From Gammaproteobacteria bacterium (GTDB lineage Bacteria > Pseudomonadota > Gammaproteobacteria > SZUA-229), in NCBI GenBank assembly GCA_003229115.1, contig QIHT01000097.1, forward strand, positions 1-37,565: DNA of 37,565 nucleotides, in the 5' to 3' direction. The notes below the pieces were generated by a model. It was given only the letters and a program-made list of their open reading frames with translations, was not told the DNA's origin and ran no database searches. Positions 19,319 through 27,630 of the stretch are shown piece by piece. Positions within the stretch are counted from its first letter, which is position 1. Every line of letters begins with the position of its first letter. A program made the position numbers and the translations under genes.

Positions 19319-19963
19319 GTGGTGATAAATAACATCAGTGTATTGCTGGCAGATGATCATGAAGTGGTTCGTGCAGGTTATTGTCGATTACTGGAAGCCA
19401 CTCATGACATAACGGTTGTGGCAGAAGCCGAGGACGGTGAGTCGGCGTATACAAATTATTTTGAACACCAGCCTGATGTGCTGGTCATGGATATTTCCAT
19501 GCCGGGTATTGATGGTCTGGAAGCCAGTCGTAAAATTCTCGCCAAGGACAAGAATGCAAAAATACTTATTTTCAGTGTTTATGAAAATGAAGTCTATTTG
19601 ACGCGCGCGCTGGATCTTGGTGTGCTGGGTTATATATCCAAACGCAGTGCTTCACAGGTAATGATTGACGCTGTTCGACAAATTGCCTCCGGCACATTAT
19701 TTGTCGGGCAGGAGATGATGCCTTTCCTGGTGAAATCCAGAAACTCTAATGATGGAGATCCATTGTCGACTTTATCTCCCAGAGAATTCGAGGTTTTCCT
19801 GTTGCTGGCAGACAGCAAATCGGTAAACGAGATAGCCGAACTGCTAAACCTGAGCCCTAAAACAGTAGGTCATCATTGTACCCATTTAAAAAACAAACTG
19901 GGCATCAACGATATTACCGGCTTAACACGGCTTGCCATACGTCAGGGCCTGATTAATGCGTAA
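19319..19963 (+). CDS. NarL/FixJ-family response regulator
   Basis: This 214-residue DNA-binding response regulator is the output of the kinase just upstream. The receiver domain has Asp12/Asp13, the phosphorylated Asp58 (VMDISMPG) and Lys108 (SKRS). The LuxR-type helix-turn-helix (about 148-208) has LSPREFEVFLLLADSKSVNEI and LSPKTVGHHCTHLKNKLGI. Translation starts at GTG after AGGGGAATAA. An attractive target is the divergent region between 16772 and 17000, where an inverted repeat is found. Its regulon, perhaps including the 5'-nucleotidase, is inferred from position only. Confidence 0.93.
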   Translation: MVINNISVLLADDHEVVRAGYCRLLEATHDITVVAEAEDGESAYTNYFEHQPDVLVMDISMPGIDGLEASRKILAKDKNAKILIFSVYENEVYLTRALDLGVLGYISKRSASQVMIDAVRQIASGTLFVGQEMMPFLVKSRNSNDGDPLSTLSPREFEVFLLLADSKSVNEIAELLNLSPKTVGHHCTHLKNKLGINDITGLTRLAIRQGLINA

Positions 19964-20002
19964 CTCTGCTTTGGCAGTTTAAAAACAAAGTCAAAAACTT
20001 TC

Positions 20003-20104
20003 ACCACAGAGGCACAGAGTACACAGAGGTTTTTATTGCTAGCTACGCCGTAGGCGTTGCTAGCAATAAAAAGCTTTTCTCTGTGTACTCTGTGCCTCTG
20101 TGGT
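20003..20104. repeat. Palindromic MITE-like element A (26-bp arms)
   Basis: Perfect 26-bp inverted arms (20003-20028 and 20079-20104) begin ACCACAGAGGCACAGAG. A second inner inverted repeat (TTTTTATTGCTAGC and its complement) forms most of the centre, so the whole unit can fold into one long hairpin. It lies between the convergent response regulator and vWA genes, where it could also serve as a two-way terminator. The same outer arms occur at 23432-23520 and 37281-37425. Confidence 0.88.
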
Positions 20105-20138
20105 AAATAGCTTTTAAAGCCCTTGGCAGATTGTTTTT

Positions 20139-20789
20139 TTACCCTTTGAGAATACGCTCCAGCCGATCCATATCATTAATCACACGCCAACTACCACCAC
20201 CTTCTTCAATACGGCGTTGCCAGGCTTCAAGCCTGTCCATGTATTCGCGTGGGTCAACGTTATCGCTGCGTAGTTTGGTGACGTTAAGTGCAATAACGTC
20301 AAAGCCTTTAAGTTGAAACGGGATATCACGGACATAACCTTCGGGCAGCTCTTCTTTCAAGTCTGAATAAATCAGAATGGTTTTCCTGCCTGTACCTTTC
20401 TCATTTAAATACTCAACTGCCTGTAACAAACCGCCGGTAATGTCTGTAAATTTTGAAGGCTTAACCTCTTTGATAAACTGATTCATGGAGTCACGGAAGT
20501 GGCGTTTCTGTCGGTTGGCTTCACTTGGGCGGTCATTAAATGTTACCTTGGTGATAATATCTTTTTCACTGAAGCTGCCAGTGTCTATACGTGCCACAGC
20601 GAACGAATCGTTGGGATCCATTTTCACCAACAATACGCTGACCAGTTTCTGTGCATTGGTCAGTTCTTTTGTATACGTGCCTGAAGTATCCAGCAACAGG
20701 TAAACGCCGCTGTTAGTAGGGCCATTATCCGAGCAACCTGCTAGCAGTAACAGGCTGGCCACTAAGGTCGTTGGAATAGAATATTTCAT
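20139..20789 (-). CDS. vWA-domain lipoprotein
   Basis: This 216-residue lipoprotein has the lipobox LLAGC with Cys19, so it should be acylated and held on a membrane. The mature part is a von Willebrand A-like domain with a MIDAS-type metal site: DTSGT at residues 34-38, a Thr in KFTDITGG, and Asp in LIYSDLKEE. It ends in a charged helix (DRLEAWQRRIEEGG). Its start overlaps the end of the upstream membrane-protein gene by 4 bp (ATGA), so the two are almost certainly translated together. I do not recognise a named system. vWA proteins usually mediate metal-dependent protein contacts. Confidence 0.85.
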   Translation of the reverse strand: MKYSIPTTLVASLLLLAGCSDNGPTNSGVYLLLDTSGTYTKELTNAQKLVSVLLVKMDPNDSFAVARIDTGSFSEKDIITKVTFNDRPSEANRQKRHFRDSMNQFIKEVKPSKFTDITGGLLQAVEYLNEKGTGRKTILIYSDLKEELPEGYVRDIPFQLKGFDVIALNVTKLRSDNVDPREYMDRLEAWQRRIEEGGGSWRVINDMDRLERILKG

Positions 20790-22246
20790 GCTGCCTCCTG
20801 AAAGTCAGAATTAACAGAGTGTGAAGTTGAGTCTGACTCTGTTTTTCCTGTGCCTAATTTTTTCGTAATCGTGTTCTCCAGCCACAGAGGACCGAAGATG
20901 ATTAGATCGTAGAGATTAACCACGATCTTGCCACTGTAACGTGCAATATTTCCGATCAGTCGCAGTATGAAAGCTATGGCACGCAGCAATGCAACGCCGA
21001 TAACACCAACCACGGTACGAGTAGAATGCACAAAAGTTTCCAATGGAATCGCAACAAAGACTAATGCAAACGGTAGAATAAAACCCATGCCCATTTGTGC
21101 GGCCGTGGTAATCCATGCAAACTCAGCAGTAGCGATAGTACTTGCAGCATCACCGCGCAGTAACGCGCTGGTGGCGAGTTCATCTTCCATAAGAATCTCA
21201 CGCATAAACGCAAGGCCGGCTTCAACACTGGCGAGTATGAACAGGAAGCTGAAGGTAATCCAGATCATGCGTACACGCAGCTTGTCGTTGAGTGCGCCGA
21301 TGACCGGGAACAGTCGTGTAATGCGCAGTGATTCCATCAGGAACAATCCCATGGAAACCTCAACCAGTATGATTACGATGGCGGAGATTTCCGATACCTT
21401 GAAACCACCGATGAAGTCTTGTCCGCCAACCATTTCTGCCATTGGCCGCGCAATCAATGTGAAGTTGACCATGGCACCGCCAATAGCAATGGCTAGTACA
21501 AAGGCAGATACGAAAAACTGGCTCATGGCTGAAGATGACAGCAAGCGTGTGGCGCGATCGCTGCCCTTAAGAATTTCCTGATAATCGTCCATGTAACGAC
21601 CAATCTTGGTGGCGCGTTCCAGAATGCTGGAAATATTACGATCCACTTCACCGAGTACATGTTTCACCGAACGCCAGTGCGGCATCATACGTTTCAGAAC
21701 ACCGTGGCGTTCCCTGCAGGCACGTCTATGTTCCTGAATAGCTATATCCTGAGCCTTGACCATCGATTTGTGAATGTCTTTCAGAATATGCGATACCATG
21801 GCATCGCCTTTACTATCAATGTTGGCGACGGACTCCACCACCTTGCACCAGTCCGGTGGATTCGGTGGCACTTCCGTACTCAGTTTATAATCTTCATCAA
21901 TACGGGTAATTTGTTCACTCAGCTTGCGTTGCAGGGCAGGGTATTGCGACAGGTCATTCATCACCGTGTTCTCGACACGCTCGAACTCGCGTTCAATCAT
22001 TCGCTCACTCGCTTCGCGACCCGCTTCAAGCAGTACCTCGCGATTGCGCGCCTGTAAACGCGCATCGGCTGACTTTACCGAAGTAGCCGCCAGGCGTAAG
22101 GCATTATGAATCACTTCACTGAATGCGAGGATGTACCTTTGCGCAGGCAAACGCGCTAAATACAGGACGGCAGAAAGTCCAAAGAACCAGATAAGTCCGG
22201 AGATAACCGGATTCGGGACAATGAGATAAATTTCGGATAACGGCAT
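20786..22246 (-). CDS. Polytopic membrane protein with a large cytoplasmic or periplasmic helical domain
   Basis: This is a 486-residue protein. One membrane helix lies near the N-terminus (about residues 10-30). About 220 residues of charged, helix-rich, probably coiled-coil sequence follow, then five more membrane helices from about residue 240 to 450. The C-terminus is a short polar tail. AGGAGG at ideal distance sets the ATG at 22246; the frame could extend 11 codons further without support. No enzyme motif is visible. Coupling to the vWA lipoprotein suggests a membrane complex. The function is unknown to me. Confidence 0.8.
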   Translation of the reverse strand: MPLSEIYLIVPNPVISGLIWFFGLSAVLYLARLPAQRYILAFSEVIHNALRLAATSVKSADARLQARNREVLLEAGREASERMIEREFERVENTVMNDLSQYPALQRKLSEQITRIDEDYKLSTEVPPNPPDWCKVVESVANIDSKGDAMVSHILKDIHKSMVKAQDIAIQEHRRACRERHGVLKRMMPHWRSVKHVLGEVDRNISSILERATKIGRYMDDYQEILKGSDRATRLLSSSAMSQFFVSAFVLAIAIGGAMVNFTLIARPMAEMVGGQDFIGGFKVSEISAIVIILVEVSMGLFLMESLRITRLFPVIGALNDKLRVRMIWITFSFLFILASVEAGLAFMREILMEDELATSALLRGDAASTIATAEFAWITTAAQMGMGFILPFALVFVAIPLETFVHSTRTVVGVIGVALLRAIAFILRLIGNIARYSGKIVVNLYDLIIFGPLWLENTITKKLGTGKTESDSTSHSVNSDFQEAA

Positions 22247-22537
22247 AAAACCTCCTGGGGCGATTGAGAAACAAGCCAAAATGTTTGGTGAGAATAAATG
22301 GCCTACAAGCGACCGCCGGAATTTTTGAGCATTTAGGTACCAGAAAAGGTATCTGACAGTGTAGCGTAAAATGACAAATTATTCGACATATGTGATAAAA
22401 AATCCGACATAGTGCAAGTAATTGATAAATATAATTATATTGTTTTATTTATCAGTTATATGGGTTCGATAACTCGGGGTTTTAAGAGGAGTGTTTTCTA
22501 TTTATTTGATTACTAAGTAGACAGATAACAGGGGCAA

Positions 22538-23128
22538 TTATTCGAGAACATCCAGTCCTTCAAACTTCAACATGGTTATTAACTTGATGAGTGGCAAGCC
22601 GATTAATGCATTGGGGTCTTCGCCTTCAAGTTTGTCGAACAGAGCAATACCCAGGCCTTCCGATTTAAAACTACCCACACAATGGTAGGGCTCTTCCCTT
22701 TTAAGGTAGCGCTCGATGGTGGCTTGCGATAATTTCCTGAACTCAACGGTATACGGCTCGCAGATGGTTTGTTTATGCCCCGTAAGCGTGTTTAGCAGGC
22801 AAAGCCCGGTGTGGAATACGATACGCTGACCCGATGCTGCCGTGAGTTGTTTGACCGCATTTTCGAAGTTGCCGGCTTTGCCGAGTACTTCTCCATTGAG
22901 CACAGCACTTTGGTCCGAGCCGATGATTAGCGCGCCGTCGGTGTCATTTTCACAGGTTTTGGCGACGGCCAGGGCTTTTGATTCAGACAGGCGAACCACC
23001 ATGTCCTCGATGTTTTCTCCTGCTATGGGACTTTCATCTACCTCGGGCGAGGCACATGTAAAATCAACGCCCAGGCGTTGTAAAAGCTCTTTTCTGAAGG
23101 CGGATGTGGAGGCTAAAACAAGTTTCAT
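22538..23128 (-). CDS. yceF: Maf-family 7-methyl-GTP pyrophosphatase (YceF-type)
   Basis: This house-cleaning nucleotide pyrophosphatase belongs to the YceF subgroup, shown in E. coli to hydrolyse m7GTP. The 196-residue protein carries LVLASTSAFRKELLQRLG at the N-terminus, PEVDESP, LIIGSDQSAVLNGEVLGK, and the YceF-specific CVGSFKSEGLGIALFDKLEG and DPNALIGLPLI. The catalytic Asp is that of GSDQ. It is divergent from yceD-rpmF-plsX-fabH, the conserved gammaproteobacterial arrangement. Here the gap between yceF and yceD is enlarged to 562 bp by repeats. Confidence 0.93.
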   Translation of the reverse strand: MKLVLASTSAFRKELLQRLGVDFTCASPEVDESPIAGENIEDMVVRLSESKALAVAKTCENDTDGALIIGSDQSAVLNGEVLGKAGNFENAVKQLTAASGQRIVFHTGLCLLNTLTGHKQTICEPYTVEFRKLSQATIERYLKREEPYHCVGSFKSEGLGIALFDKLEGEDPNALIGLPLIKLITMLKFEGLDVLE

Positions 23129-23234
23129 AAGGTCATATCAAGCTGTCTGAGGTGTGATTTTAAACTATTTGTTGTTACGACCATAATCTGGCTATTTTTC
23201 TCATAGTGCCAGTTTAAAAATACAGTCAAAAGCT

Positions 23235-23260
23235 TTTGCCACAGAGGGCACAGAGGAAAA
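23235..23260. repeat. Half element of the CCACAGAGG family
   Basis: This is a single arm, GCCACAGAGGGCACAGAGG-like, preceded by TACAGTCAAAAGCTTTT as in the full elements (which have AAAGTCAAAAA). No matching right arm lies close by, so it is a truncated or decayed copy. Confidence 0.65.
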
Positions 23261-23310
23261 CCATTTGTTTTATTACACCCTGTAATTATTCAATTATTTT
23301 TAACCATTAA

Positions 23311-23342
23311 GTAGGCCGGGATAAGGCTTTGCCGTTCCCGGC
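23311..23342 (+). repeat. GTAG-type REP hairpin (BIME left unit)
   Basis: GTAG is followed by a hairpin with GCCGGGA and TCCCGGC as outer stem and GGC/GCC inside. The sequence GTAGGCCGGGATAAGGC is strikingly like the E. coli REP consensus. It differs from the GTGCGAAT palindromes next to the RAYT. Confidence 0.75.
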
Positions 23343-23355
23343 ATTTTTCGCCATT

Positions 23356-23383
23356 GCCTGCAACGTACCTTATGCAGGCCTAC
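23356..23383 (-). repeat. GTAG-type REP hairpin (BIME right unit)
   Basis: On the minus strand GTAG is followed by GCCTGCA...TGCAGGC with TAAGG inside. It is inverted relative to the unit at 23311, giving the head-to-head REP pair called a BIME in E. coli. The spacing between the two hairpins is 13 bp. Confidence 0.7.
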
Positions 23384-23431
23384 TTCTGATCCTTTTGCTC
23401 AAATTATAAGTTCAAAAACAAAGTCAAAAAT

Positions 23432-23520
23432 TTTTACCACAGAGGCACAGAGGGTTTTGTTTTTAACTGCTCCGCAGGCTAGCTTGAAAACTCTGTGTCC
23501 TCTGTGCCTCTGTGGTAAAA
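23432..23520. repeat. Palindromic MITE-like element B
   Basis: Inverted 21-bp arms begin TTTTACCACAGAGG and end in its complement, enclosing a 47-bp centre with its own CTGCTCCGCAG hairpin. The left flank AAAAACAAAGTCAAAAA and right flank TTTTTAAAGC match those of element A, so the mobile unit is longer than the palindrome. It lies in the yceD upstream region; 23521-23690 otherwise shows no gene. Confidence 0.85.
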
Positions 23521-23690
23521 GTTTTTAAAGCTTTTGTTCCATCACTTGCGGTCATATTCGGCTGCAACCGCATATTCACTGTGACTCTGATACAAAGACA
23601 ACCATATGTTCTTGAAATATGGTGGAATATTCGAGGCTTTTACGAAGGCTTATATACAGAAATGCGGAATTGCTTTAAAATAGGTCGATT

Positions 23691-24197
23691 ATGTCGCAGC
23701 CATTGCCTGAAACCGCTGATTTTTTGAAGCAGGCCGAAAGGAATGTGGGTTTGGAGGGCAGTTTGCCTCTAGCCAGACTCGAGAGGTTGAGCGCGACATT
23801 GTGTGATACCACTGGCGAATTGCATGCCAGGCTGAATTTTGGTTCCAAAGCGGGTTTTAGTCACTTGCAGGGCACGGTGGAAGCAGACCTTAAACTGGTT
23901 TGCCAGCGTTGTATGTGTGCCATGGAACACAGGGTATCGGGGCGTTTTAAGTTCGGCCTGGTGCTGAATGAAGAAGAGAGGCAGGGGTTACCCACTGATC
24001 TTGAGGCTTACCTGATCGAAGGTGACGAACAGTCGATTATTGATCTTCTGGAAGATGAGTTGTTGTTATGCTTGCCGATTGCGGTAATGCATGAGAATGA
24101 ATGTTCTGAGTTTCTAAAGAAACACAATGAACAGAAGCAGGCTGAGAAGGAAGCTTCCAGCCCATTTGCTGTACTTAAAAAAATGAAAGTAGATTAA
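23691..24197 (+). CDS. yceD: YceD (DUF177) protein, 23S rRNA accumulation protein
   Basis: This 168-residue protein of the YceD/DUF177 family has been linked to 23S rRNA maturation or accumulation in E. coli and plants. The family cysteine motif is present (LVCQRCMCAMEH near residue 80). The acidic segment IEGDEQSIIDLLEDELLLCLP and the C-terminal SSPFAVLKKMK are also typical. The start at 23691 gives normal length. It is the first gene of yceD-rpmF-plsX-fabH; rpmF follows after 54 bp. Confidence 0.92.
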   Translation: MSQPLPETADFLKQAERNVGLEGSLPLARLERLSATLCDTTGELHARLNFGSKAGFSHLQGTVEADLKLVCQRCMCAMEHRVSGRFKFGLVLNEEERQGLPTDLEAYLIEGDEQSIIDLLEDELLLCLPIAVMHENECSEFLKKHNEQKQAEKEASSPFAVLKKMKVD

Positions 24198-24251
24198 AAA
24201 GTATCTGTAAGATGCTAATTACAAACAGATTATATATTTTAGGAGAGATCC

Positions 24252-24440
24252 GTGGCAGTTCAAAAAAGCAGAAAAACACGCTCAAAACGCGGCATGCGTC
24301 GTTCACATGATTCACTGACCGGCAAGGCATTATCAGTCGATTCAACTTCAGGGGAAACCCATTTGCGTCACCATGTGACAGCCGACGGCTACTATAAAGG
24401 CCGTAAAGTGGTTGAAACTAACGACGCATTTGAAGACTAG
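24252..24440 (+). CDS. rpmF: 50S ribosomal protein L32
   Basis: This 62-residue protein begins with the classical [19 protein letters not shown] and matches L32 through its central and C-terminal parts (YYKGRKVVE). Gammaproteobacterial forms without the zinc cysteines are usual, and none are present here. It starts with GTG after an excellent ribosome site (AGGAGAGATCC). Confidence 0.97.
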   Translation: MAVQKSRKTRSKRGMRRSHDSLTGKALSVDSTSGETHLRHHVTADGYYKGRKVVETNDAFED

Positions 24441-24450
24441 ATTTAGCTTA

Positions 24451-24480
24451 ACCAGCTGCTTGTTTGATCAAACAGGTGGT
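24451..24480 (+). terminator. Hairpin between rpmF and plsX
   Basis: ACCAgCTG...CAgGTGGT arms flank the palindromic TGTTTGATCAAACA, 10 bp after the rpmF stop. No T-run follows. It may attenuate or mark a processing site so that rpmF is made in excess over plsX and fabH. That role is inferred. Confidence 0.5.
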
Positions 24481-24489
24481 CTTTAGGCC

Positions 24490-25515
24490 ATGCCCATTAA
24501 GGCAACCATTGCGCTAGATGCTATGGGAGGCGACTTCGGAGCCGAAGTCGTGATACCCGCTGCTGCTCAGGTCATCAGCAAACACAGAAATTTAAGCATC
24601 ATCCTGGTCGGTGATGAGGCTGTCCTACGTGCCTGTGCCAAAGAAAAAAATATCACGCTAGGTGGCCAACTCGAAATTCAGCACGCTTCTGAAGTGGTTG
24701 AGATGCACGATGAACCAGCGATGGCGATTCGTAAGAAAAAAGATTCATCCATGCGCGTCGCTATCAATCTTGTTCACGAAGGTAAGGCGCAGGCAACGGT
24801 TAGCGCTGGCAATACCGGTGCCTTGATGGGAACCGCCAAATTTGTCCTCAAAACCGTGCCTGGTATTGATCGGCCGGCTATTTGTACAACTATTCCTTCC
24901 ATGACCGGTCATACCCATATGCTCGATCTGGGCGCCAATGTTGATGTTAATTCCGATCACCTGTTTCAGTTCGCGGTAATGGGCTCAGTGCTTGCCGAAG
25001 CGATTGATAATACCGACAGCCCGCGGGTAGGTTTGTTGAACATCGGTCATGAAGAGACCAAAGGCAATGCACAGGTTAAAGATGCCCATGCCCATTTGGC
25101 TGCGAATGCACCCGTTAACTACATTGGTTTTGTTGAAGGTGACGATATTTATAACGGTAGTGTTGATGTTGTTGTCTGTGACGGTTTTGTTGGTAATATT
25201 TCCCTGAAAACATCGGAAGGTGTTGCCAAAATGATCAGCCATTATATGAAAGAAGAATTCACAAAAAGCCTGTACAACAAGCTTGCCGCGATAATTGCCA
25301 TGCCCGTGCTTAAAGCTTTCCGCAAACGCATTGATCCGCGTGCTTACAATGGTGCAAGTATGTTAGGTTTAAATGGTATTGTTATTAAAAGCCACGGCGG
25401 TGCCGATGTTTTTAGTTATGCCAACGCCATTGAAATCGCATTGCTTGAAATAGAGAAGTCAGTCCCCGAACATATTCGGACAAGAATGGAACCATTGCTG
25501 GAGAAAGCGATTTGA
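24490..25515 (+). CDS. plsX: Phosphate acyltransferase PlsX
   Basis: This peripheral membrane enzyme converts acyl-ACP and phosphate to acyl-phosphate for phospholipid synthesis. The 341-residue product matches PlsX throughout: [20 protein letters not shown] at the start, the [10 protein letters not shown] loop near residue 105, and [44 protein letters not shown] and [14 protein letters not shown] follow later. The stop codon overlaps the fabH start (TTGA). Confidence 0.97.
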   Translation: MPIKATIALDAMGGDFGAEVVIPAAAQVISKHRNLSIILVGDEAVLRACAKEKNITLGGQLEIQHASEVVEMHDEPAMAIRKKKDSSMRVAINLVHEGKAQATVSAGNTGALMGTAKFVLKTVPGIDRPAICTTIPSMTGHTHMLDLGANVDVNSDHLFQFAVMGSVLAEAIDNTDSPRVGLLNIGHEETKGNAQVKDAHAHLAANAPVNYIGFVEGDDIYNGSVDVVVCDGFVGNISLKTSEGVAKMISHYMKEEFTKSLYNKLAAIIAMPVLKAFRKRIDPRAYNGASMLGLNGIVIKSHGGADVFSYANAIEIALLEIEKSVPEHIRTRMEPLLEKAI

Positions 25516-26480
25516 GTTACGCAAGAATTGCAGGTACAGGAAGTTTTCTTCCAGAGAAGATCCTTACTAACAAAGATCTGGAAAAAATGGTGGATACCAC
25601 CCATGAGTGGATTCACAGTCGTACCGGTATTGATGAACGCCATATCGCTGCAGAGGATGAATTTACGGTTGATCTCGCCGAACAGGCTGCCATCAAGGCG
25701 ATGGCAGCCTCAGGTAAAACCAAAGATGATATCGACCTGATTATCGTTGCAACCACAACGCCTGATCGTGTTTTCCCCAGTACCGCCTGTTTATTACAAC
25801 AACGTTTAGACATTCATGGTTGCGCTGCTTTTGATATACAGGCAGTTTGCACCGGTTTTGTTTATGCGCTGGGTATTGCGGATCGTTTCTTCAAAGCTGG
25901 AACTAACCAGTGCGCTTTGATTGTTGGTGCCGAAACACTGTCACGAGTCGTTGACTGGACAGATCGTGATACCTGCGTCCTGTTTGGCGATGGTGCGGGT
26001 GCAGTTATCCTGGAAAAAAGCGACGAACCTGGCATTATTTCTACCCACTTGCATGCTGATGGTGCCTACGAAAGTCTGCTGTCGGTACCTTATGGTGTGT
26101 CAACAGGTTCCAGGCAGTTGCTTGAAGGCAATGGTGGTATTGAAATGAAAGGCAATGAAGTTTTCAAAATGGCGGTGAATACTCTTGGCCGTATCGTTGA
26201 CGAGACACTGGCACATAACAATATGCAGAAATCAGATATTGACTGGCTGGTTCCTCATCAGGCAAATATCCGCATTATTAATGCCACAGCAAAAAAACTG
26301 AAAATGTCGACCGATCACGTTGTGGTGACCGTCAACAAACACGGCAATACTTCGGCAGCTTCAGTGCCGTTGGCATTAGATACAGCAGTACGCGACGGAA
26401 GAATTAAACGTGGCGAAACATTATTGCTGGAAGCCTTTGGTGGCGGTTTCACCTGGGGCTCTGCATTAGTTAAATACTAA
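25512..26480 (+). CDS. fabH: 3-oxoacyl-ACP synthase III (FabH)
   Basis: This enzyme starts fatty-acid synthesis by condensing acetyl-CoA with malonyl-ACP. The 322-residue protein has the full catalytic triad in context: Cys113 ([12 protein letters not shown]), His in VPHQANIRI and Asn in [10 protein letters not shown]. The dimer loop [17 protein letters not shown] and the C-terminal [16 protein letters not shown] are also present. It starts at a TTG that overlaps the plsX stop by 4 bp. In most relatives fabD, fabG and acpP follow; here a VOC protein does. Confidence 0.97.
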   Translation: MSYARIAGTGSFLPEKILTNKDLEKMVDTTHEWIHSRTGIDERHIAAEDEFTVDLAEQAAIKAMAASGKTKDDIDLIIVATTTPDRVFPSTACLLQQRLDIHGCAAFDIQAVCTGFVYALGIADRFFKAGTNQCALIVGAETLSRVVDWTDRDTCVLFGDGAGAVILEKSDEPGIISTHLHADGAYESLLSVPYGVSTGSRQLLEGNGGIEMKGNEVFKMAVNTLGRIVDETLAHNNMQKSDIDWLVPHQANIRIINATAKKLKMSTDHVVVTVNKHGNTSAASVPLALDTAVRDGRIKRGETLLLEAFGGGFTWGSALVKY

Positions 26481-26482
26481 AT

Positions 26483-26860
26483 ATGCAGCTTATCGGCAGC
26501 GTGCCCGTTCTCGCCTGTAATCATATTGAACAAACGCTGGATTTCTATCAGCAAGCGCTGCAATTTATTATCATCAATCAACGCAAATCCGATAAAGGGC
26601 CTGAGTGGATCTACTTAAAGTCGGGACAAACCTTATTAATGCTTGAAACTAACCACCGGTCTGATGAAGACGCCGGTGGCAGCCGACTCTATCTATATAC
26701 AGACGATGCAAAAGCCTTGCATCACTATCTGAATGCCAAAGGTTACGCCCCCGGCAAACTGACAACCACAGCCTACGGTATGCAGGAATTTGATCTCAAT
26801 GACCCTGAAGGCCATTGTTTGACTATTGGACAACAGCCGGCAGAAAAACAGGATATTTAG
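26483..26860 (+). CDS. VOC-superfamily (glyoxalase/bleomycin-resistance-like) protein
   Basis: This single-domain protein of 125 residues has a VOC fold (two beta-alpha-beta-beta-beta units). It shows VPVLACNHIEQTLDFYQQAL at the start and a C-terminal MQEFDLNDPEGHCLTIGQQ, including the Glu (PEGH) that is often a metal ligand. The substrate cannot be deduced. It starts 2 bp after the fabH stop without its own ribosome site, so it is translationally coupled to the lipid operon. Confidence 0.85.
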   Translation: MQLIGSVPVLACNHIEQTLDFYQQALQFIIINQRKSDKGPEWIYLKSGQTLLMLETNHRSDEDAGGSRLYLYTDDAKALHHYLNAKGYAPGKLTTTAYGMQEFDLNDPEGHCLTIGQQPAEKQDI

Positions 26861-26905
26861 AGCTAGAATATAGATAGATCAATCATGGGACGTTCGGAGG
26901 CTGTA

Positions 26906-27274
26906 ATGATTAAACAAATTCTAAGTTATTTTCCCTTTAAAACTGCTATCGGTAATATTCTTGCCATTTCAGCGTTACTGGTGGTTTCCGCATGTACCAT
27001 CACTGACATAACATCGAGCACCAGTTCGACACTTGATACAGTAACCCCAGATGTAAGCTTGAACCGTTTTGTCGATGTGCGCATTGCTTCCATCAAAAAA
27101 GAAGCAGCGGCTGGTGAGGGCGAGAATCTTAATGCTTTAGCTAGCCTGATGGGTAAAGAGGACAAAGCCGCTTTTTCGGGCTGGATGCAGACAAATTATG
27201 ATGAGCTGTTCAATAATCTGCAACAACCGACTGAGCTTATTTCGCGAATAGAAGTACTCTCTGAACAGTCGTAG
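26906..27274 (+). CDS. Small lipoprotein, DUF3015-like
   Basis: This 122-residue protein has a lipoprotein signal (hydrophobic stretch about residues 13-29 and the lipobox VVSAC). GGAGG five bases before the ATG at 26906 fixes the start. The mature part includes a Ser/Thr-rich linker and the pattern AAAGEGENLNALASLMG followed by WMQTNYDELF, which reminds me of DUF3015 proteins. Its function is unknown. It follows the VOC gene by 45 bp and could be the last gene of the fabH transcript. Confidence 0.75.
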   Translation: MIKQILSYFPFKTAIGNILAISALLVVSACTITDITSSTSSTLDTVTPDVSLNRFVDVRIASIKKEAAAGEGENLNALASLMGKEDKAAFSGWMQTNYDELFNNLQQPTELISRIEVLSEQS

Positions 27275-27348
27275 CTAACTAGTCGAACCTGAAATAAACC
27301 TTCCCTGGCTTATTCAGAAGTCGCAACTAAAATGCTTAAGGTAAAAGT

Positions 27349-27447
27349 ATGATTTTACTTGCCTTATTTGTTGCTCCCATTGGCCTACTGGCAAAGGTGG
27401 GTACATCCATGTACCCAGGGTCATCCAGAAAAACGCTGGGGCAGTAA
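27349..27447 (+). CDS. Possible small hydrophobic protein (32 residues)
   Basis: An ATG after AAGG (8 bp spacing) opens a 32-codon frame. It encodes a hydrophobic N-terminus (MILLALFVAPIGLLAKVG) and a short polar tail ending GQ. A perfect 8-bp stem hairpin (GGGTACAT/ATGTACCC, 27399-27416) lies inside it. It could be a small membrane peptide or chance. The remainder of the 356-bp gap from 27275 to 27630 shows nothing else that I can support besides the palindrome at 27604. Confidence 0.2.
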   Translation: MILLALFVAPIGLLAKVGTSMYPGSSRKTLGQ

Positions 27448-27603
27448 TAAAACGGGGCGAAATAATGCGTGTTTTTTAATTTAGCACTTTGTTTTTATTG
27501 CTCGTTAGCGTTTTTCAGGAGCGACTATATAAAAGTGTCACTTTTAAATTAGTTAAAAATACTCCTCTAATGTACGCTTAATTTTCTTTCTGGAGGGTTT
27601 GCC

Positions 27604-27629
27604 AAGTCTCTGAATTAATTCAGAGACTT
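27604..27629. terminator. Perfect 26-bp palindrome after the sigma-54 regulator gene
   Basis: An exact palindrome centred on TTAA, with 13-bp arms beginning AAGTCTCTG, lies 1 bp beyond the minus-strand stop codon at 27631. There is no long T-run, so it is either a weak terminator, an mRNA 3' hairpin or a protein-binding site. A terminator is the simplest reading. Confidence 0.5.
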
Positions 27630-27630
27630 C

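Noticed and set aside
23512-23727. 71-codon plus-strand frame between element B and yceD
   Set aside because: It begins in the repeat arm, overlaps the yceD start out of frame and shows no recognisable protein features.
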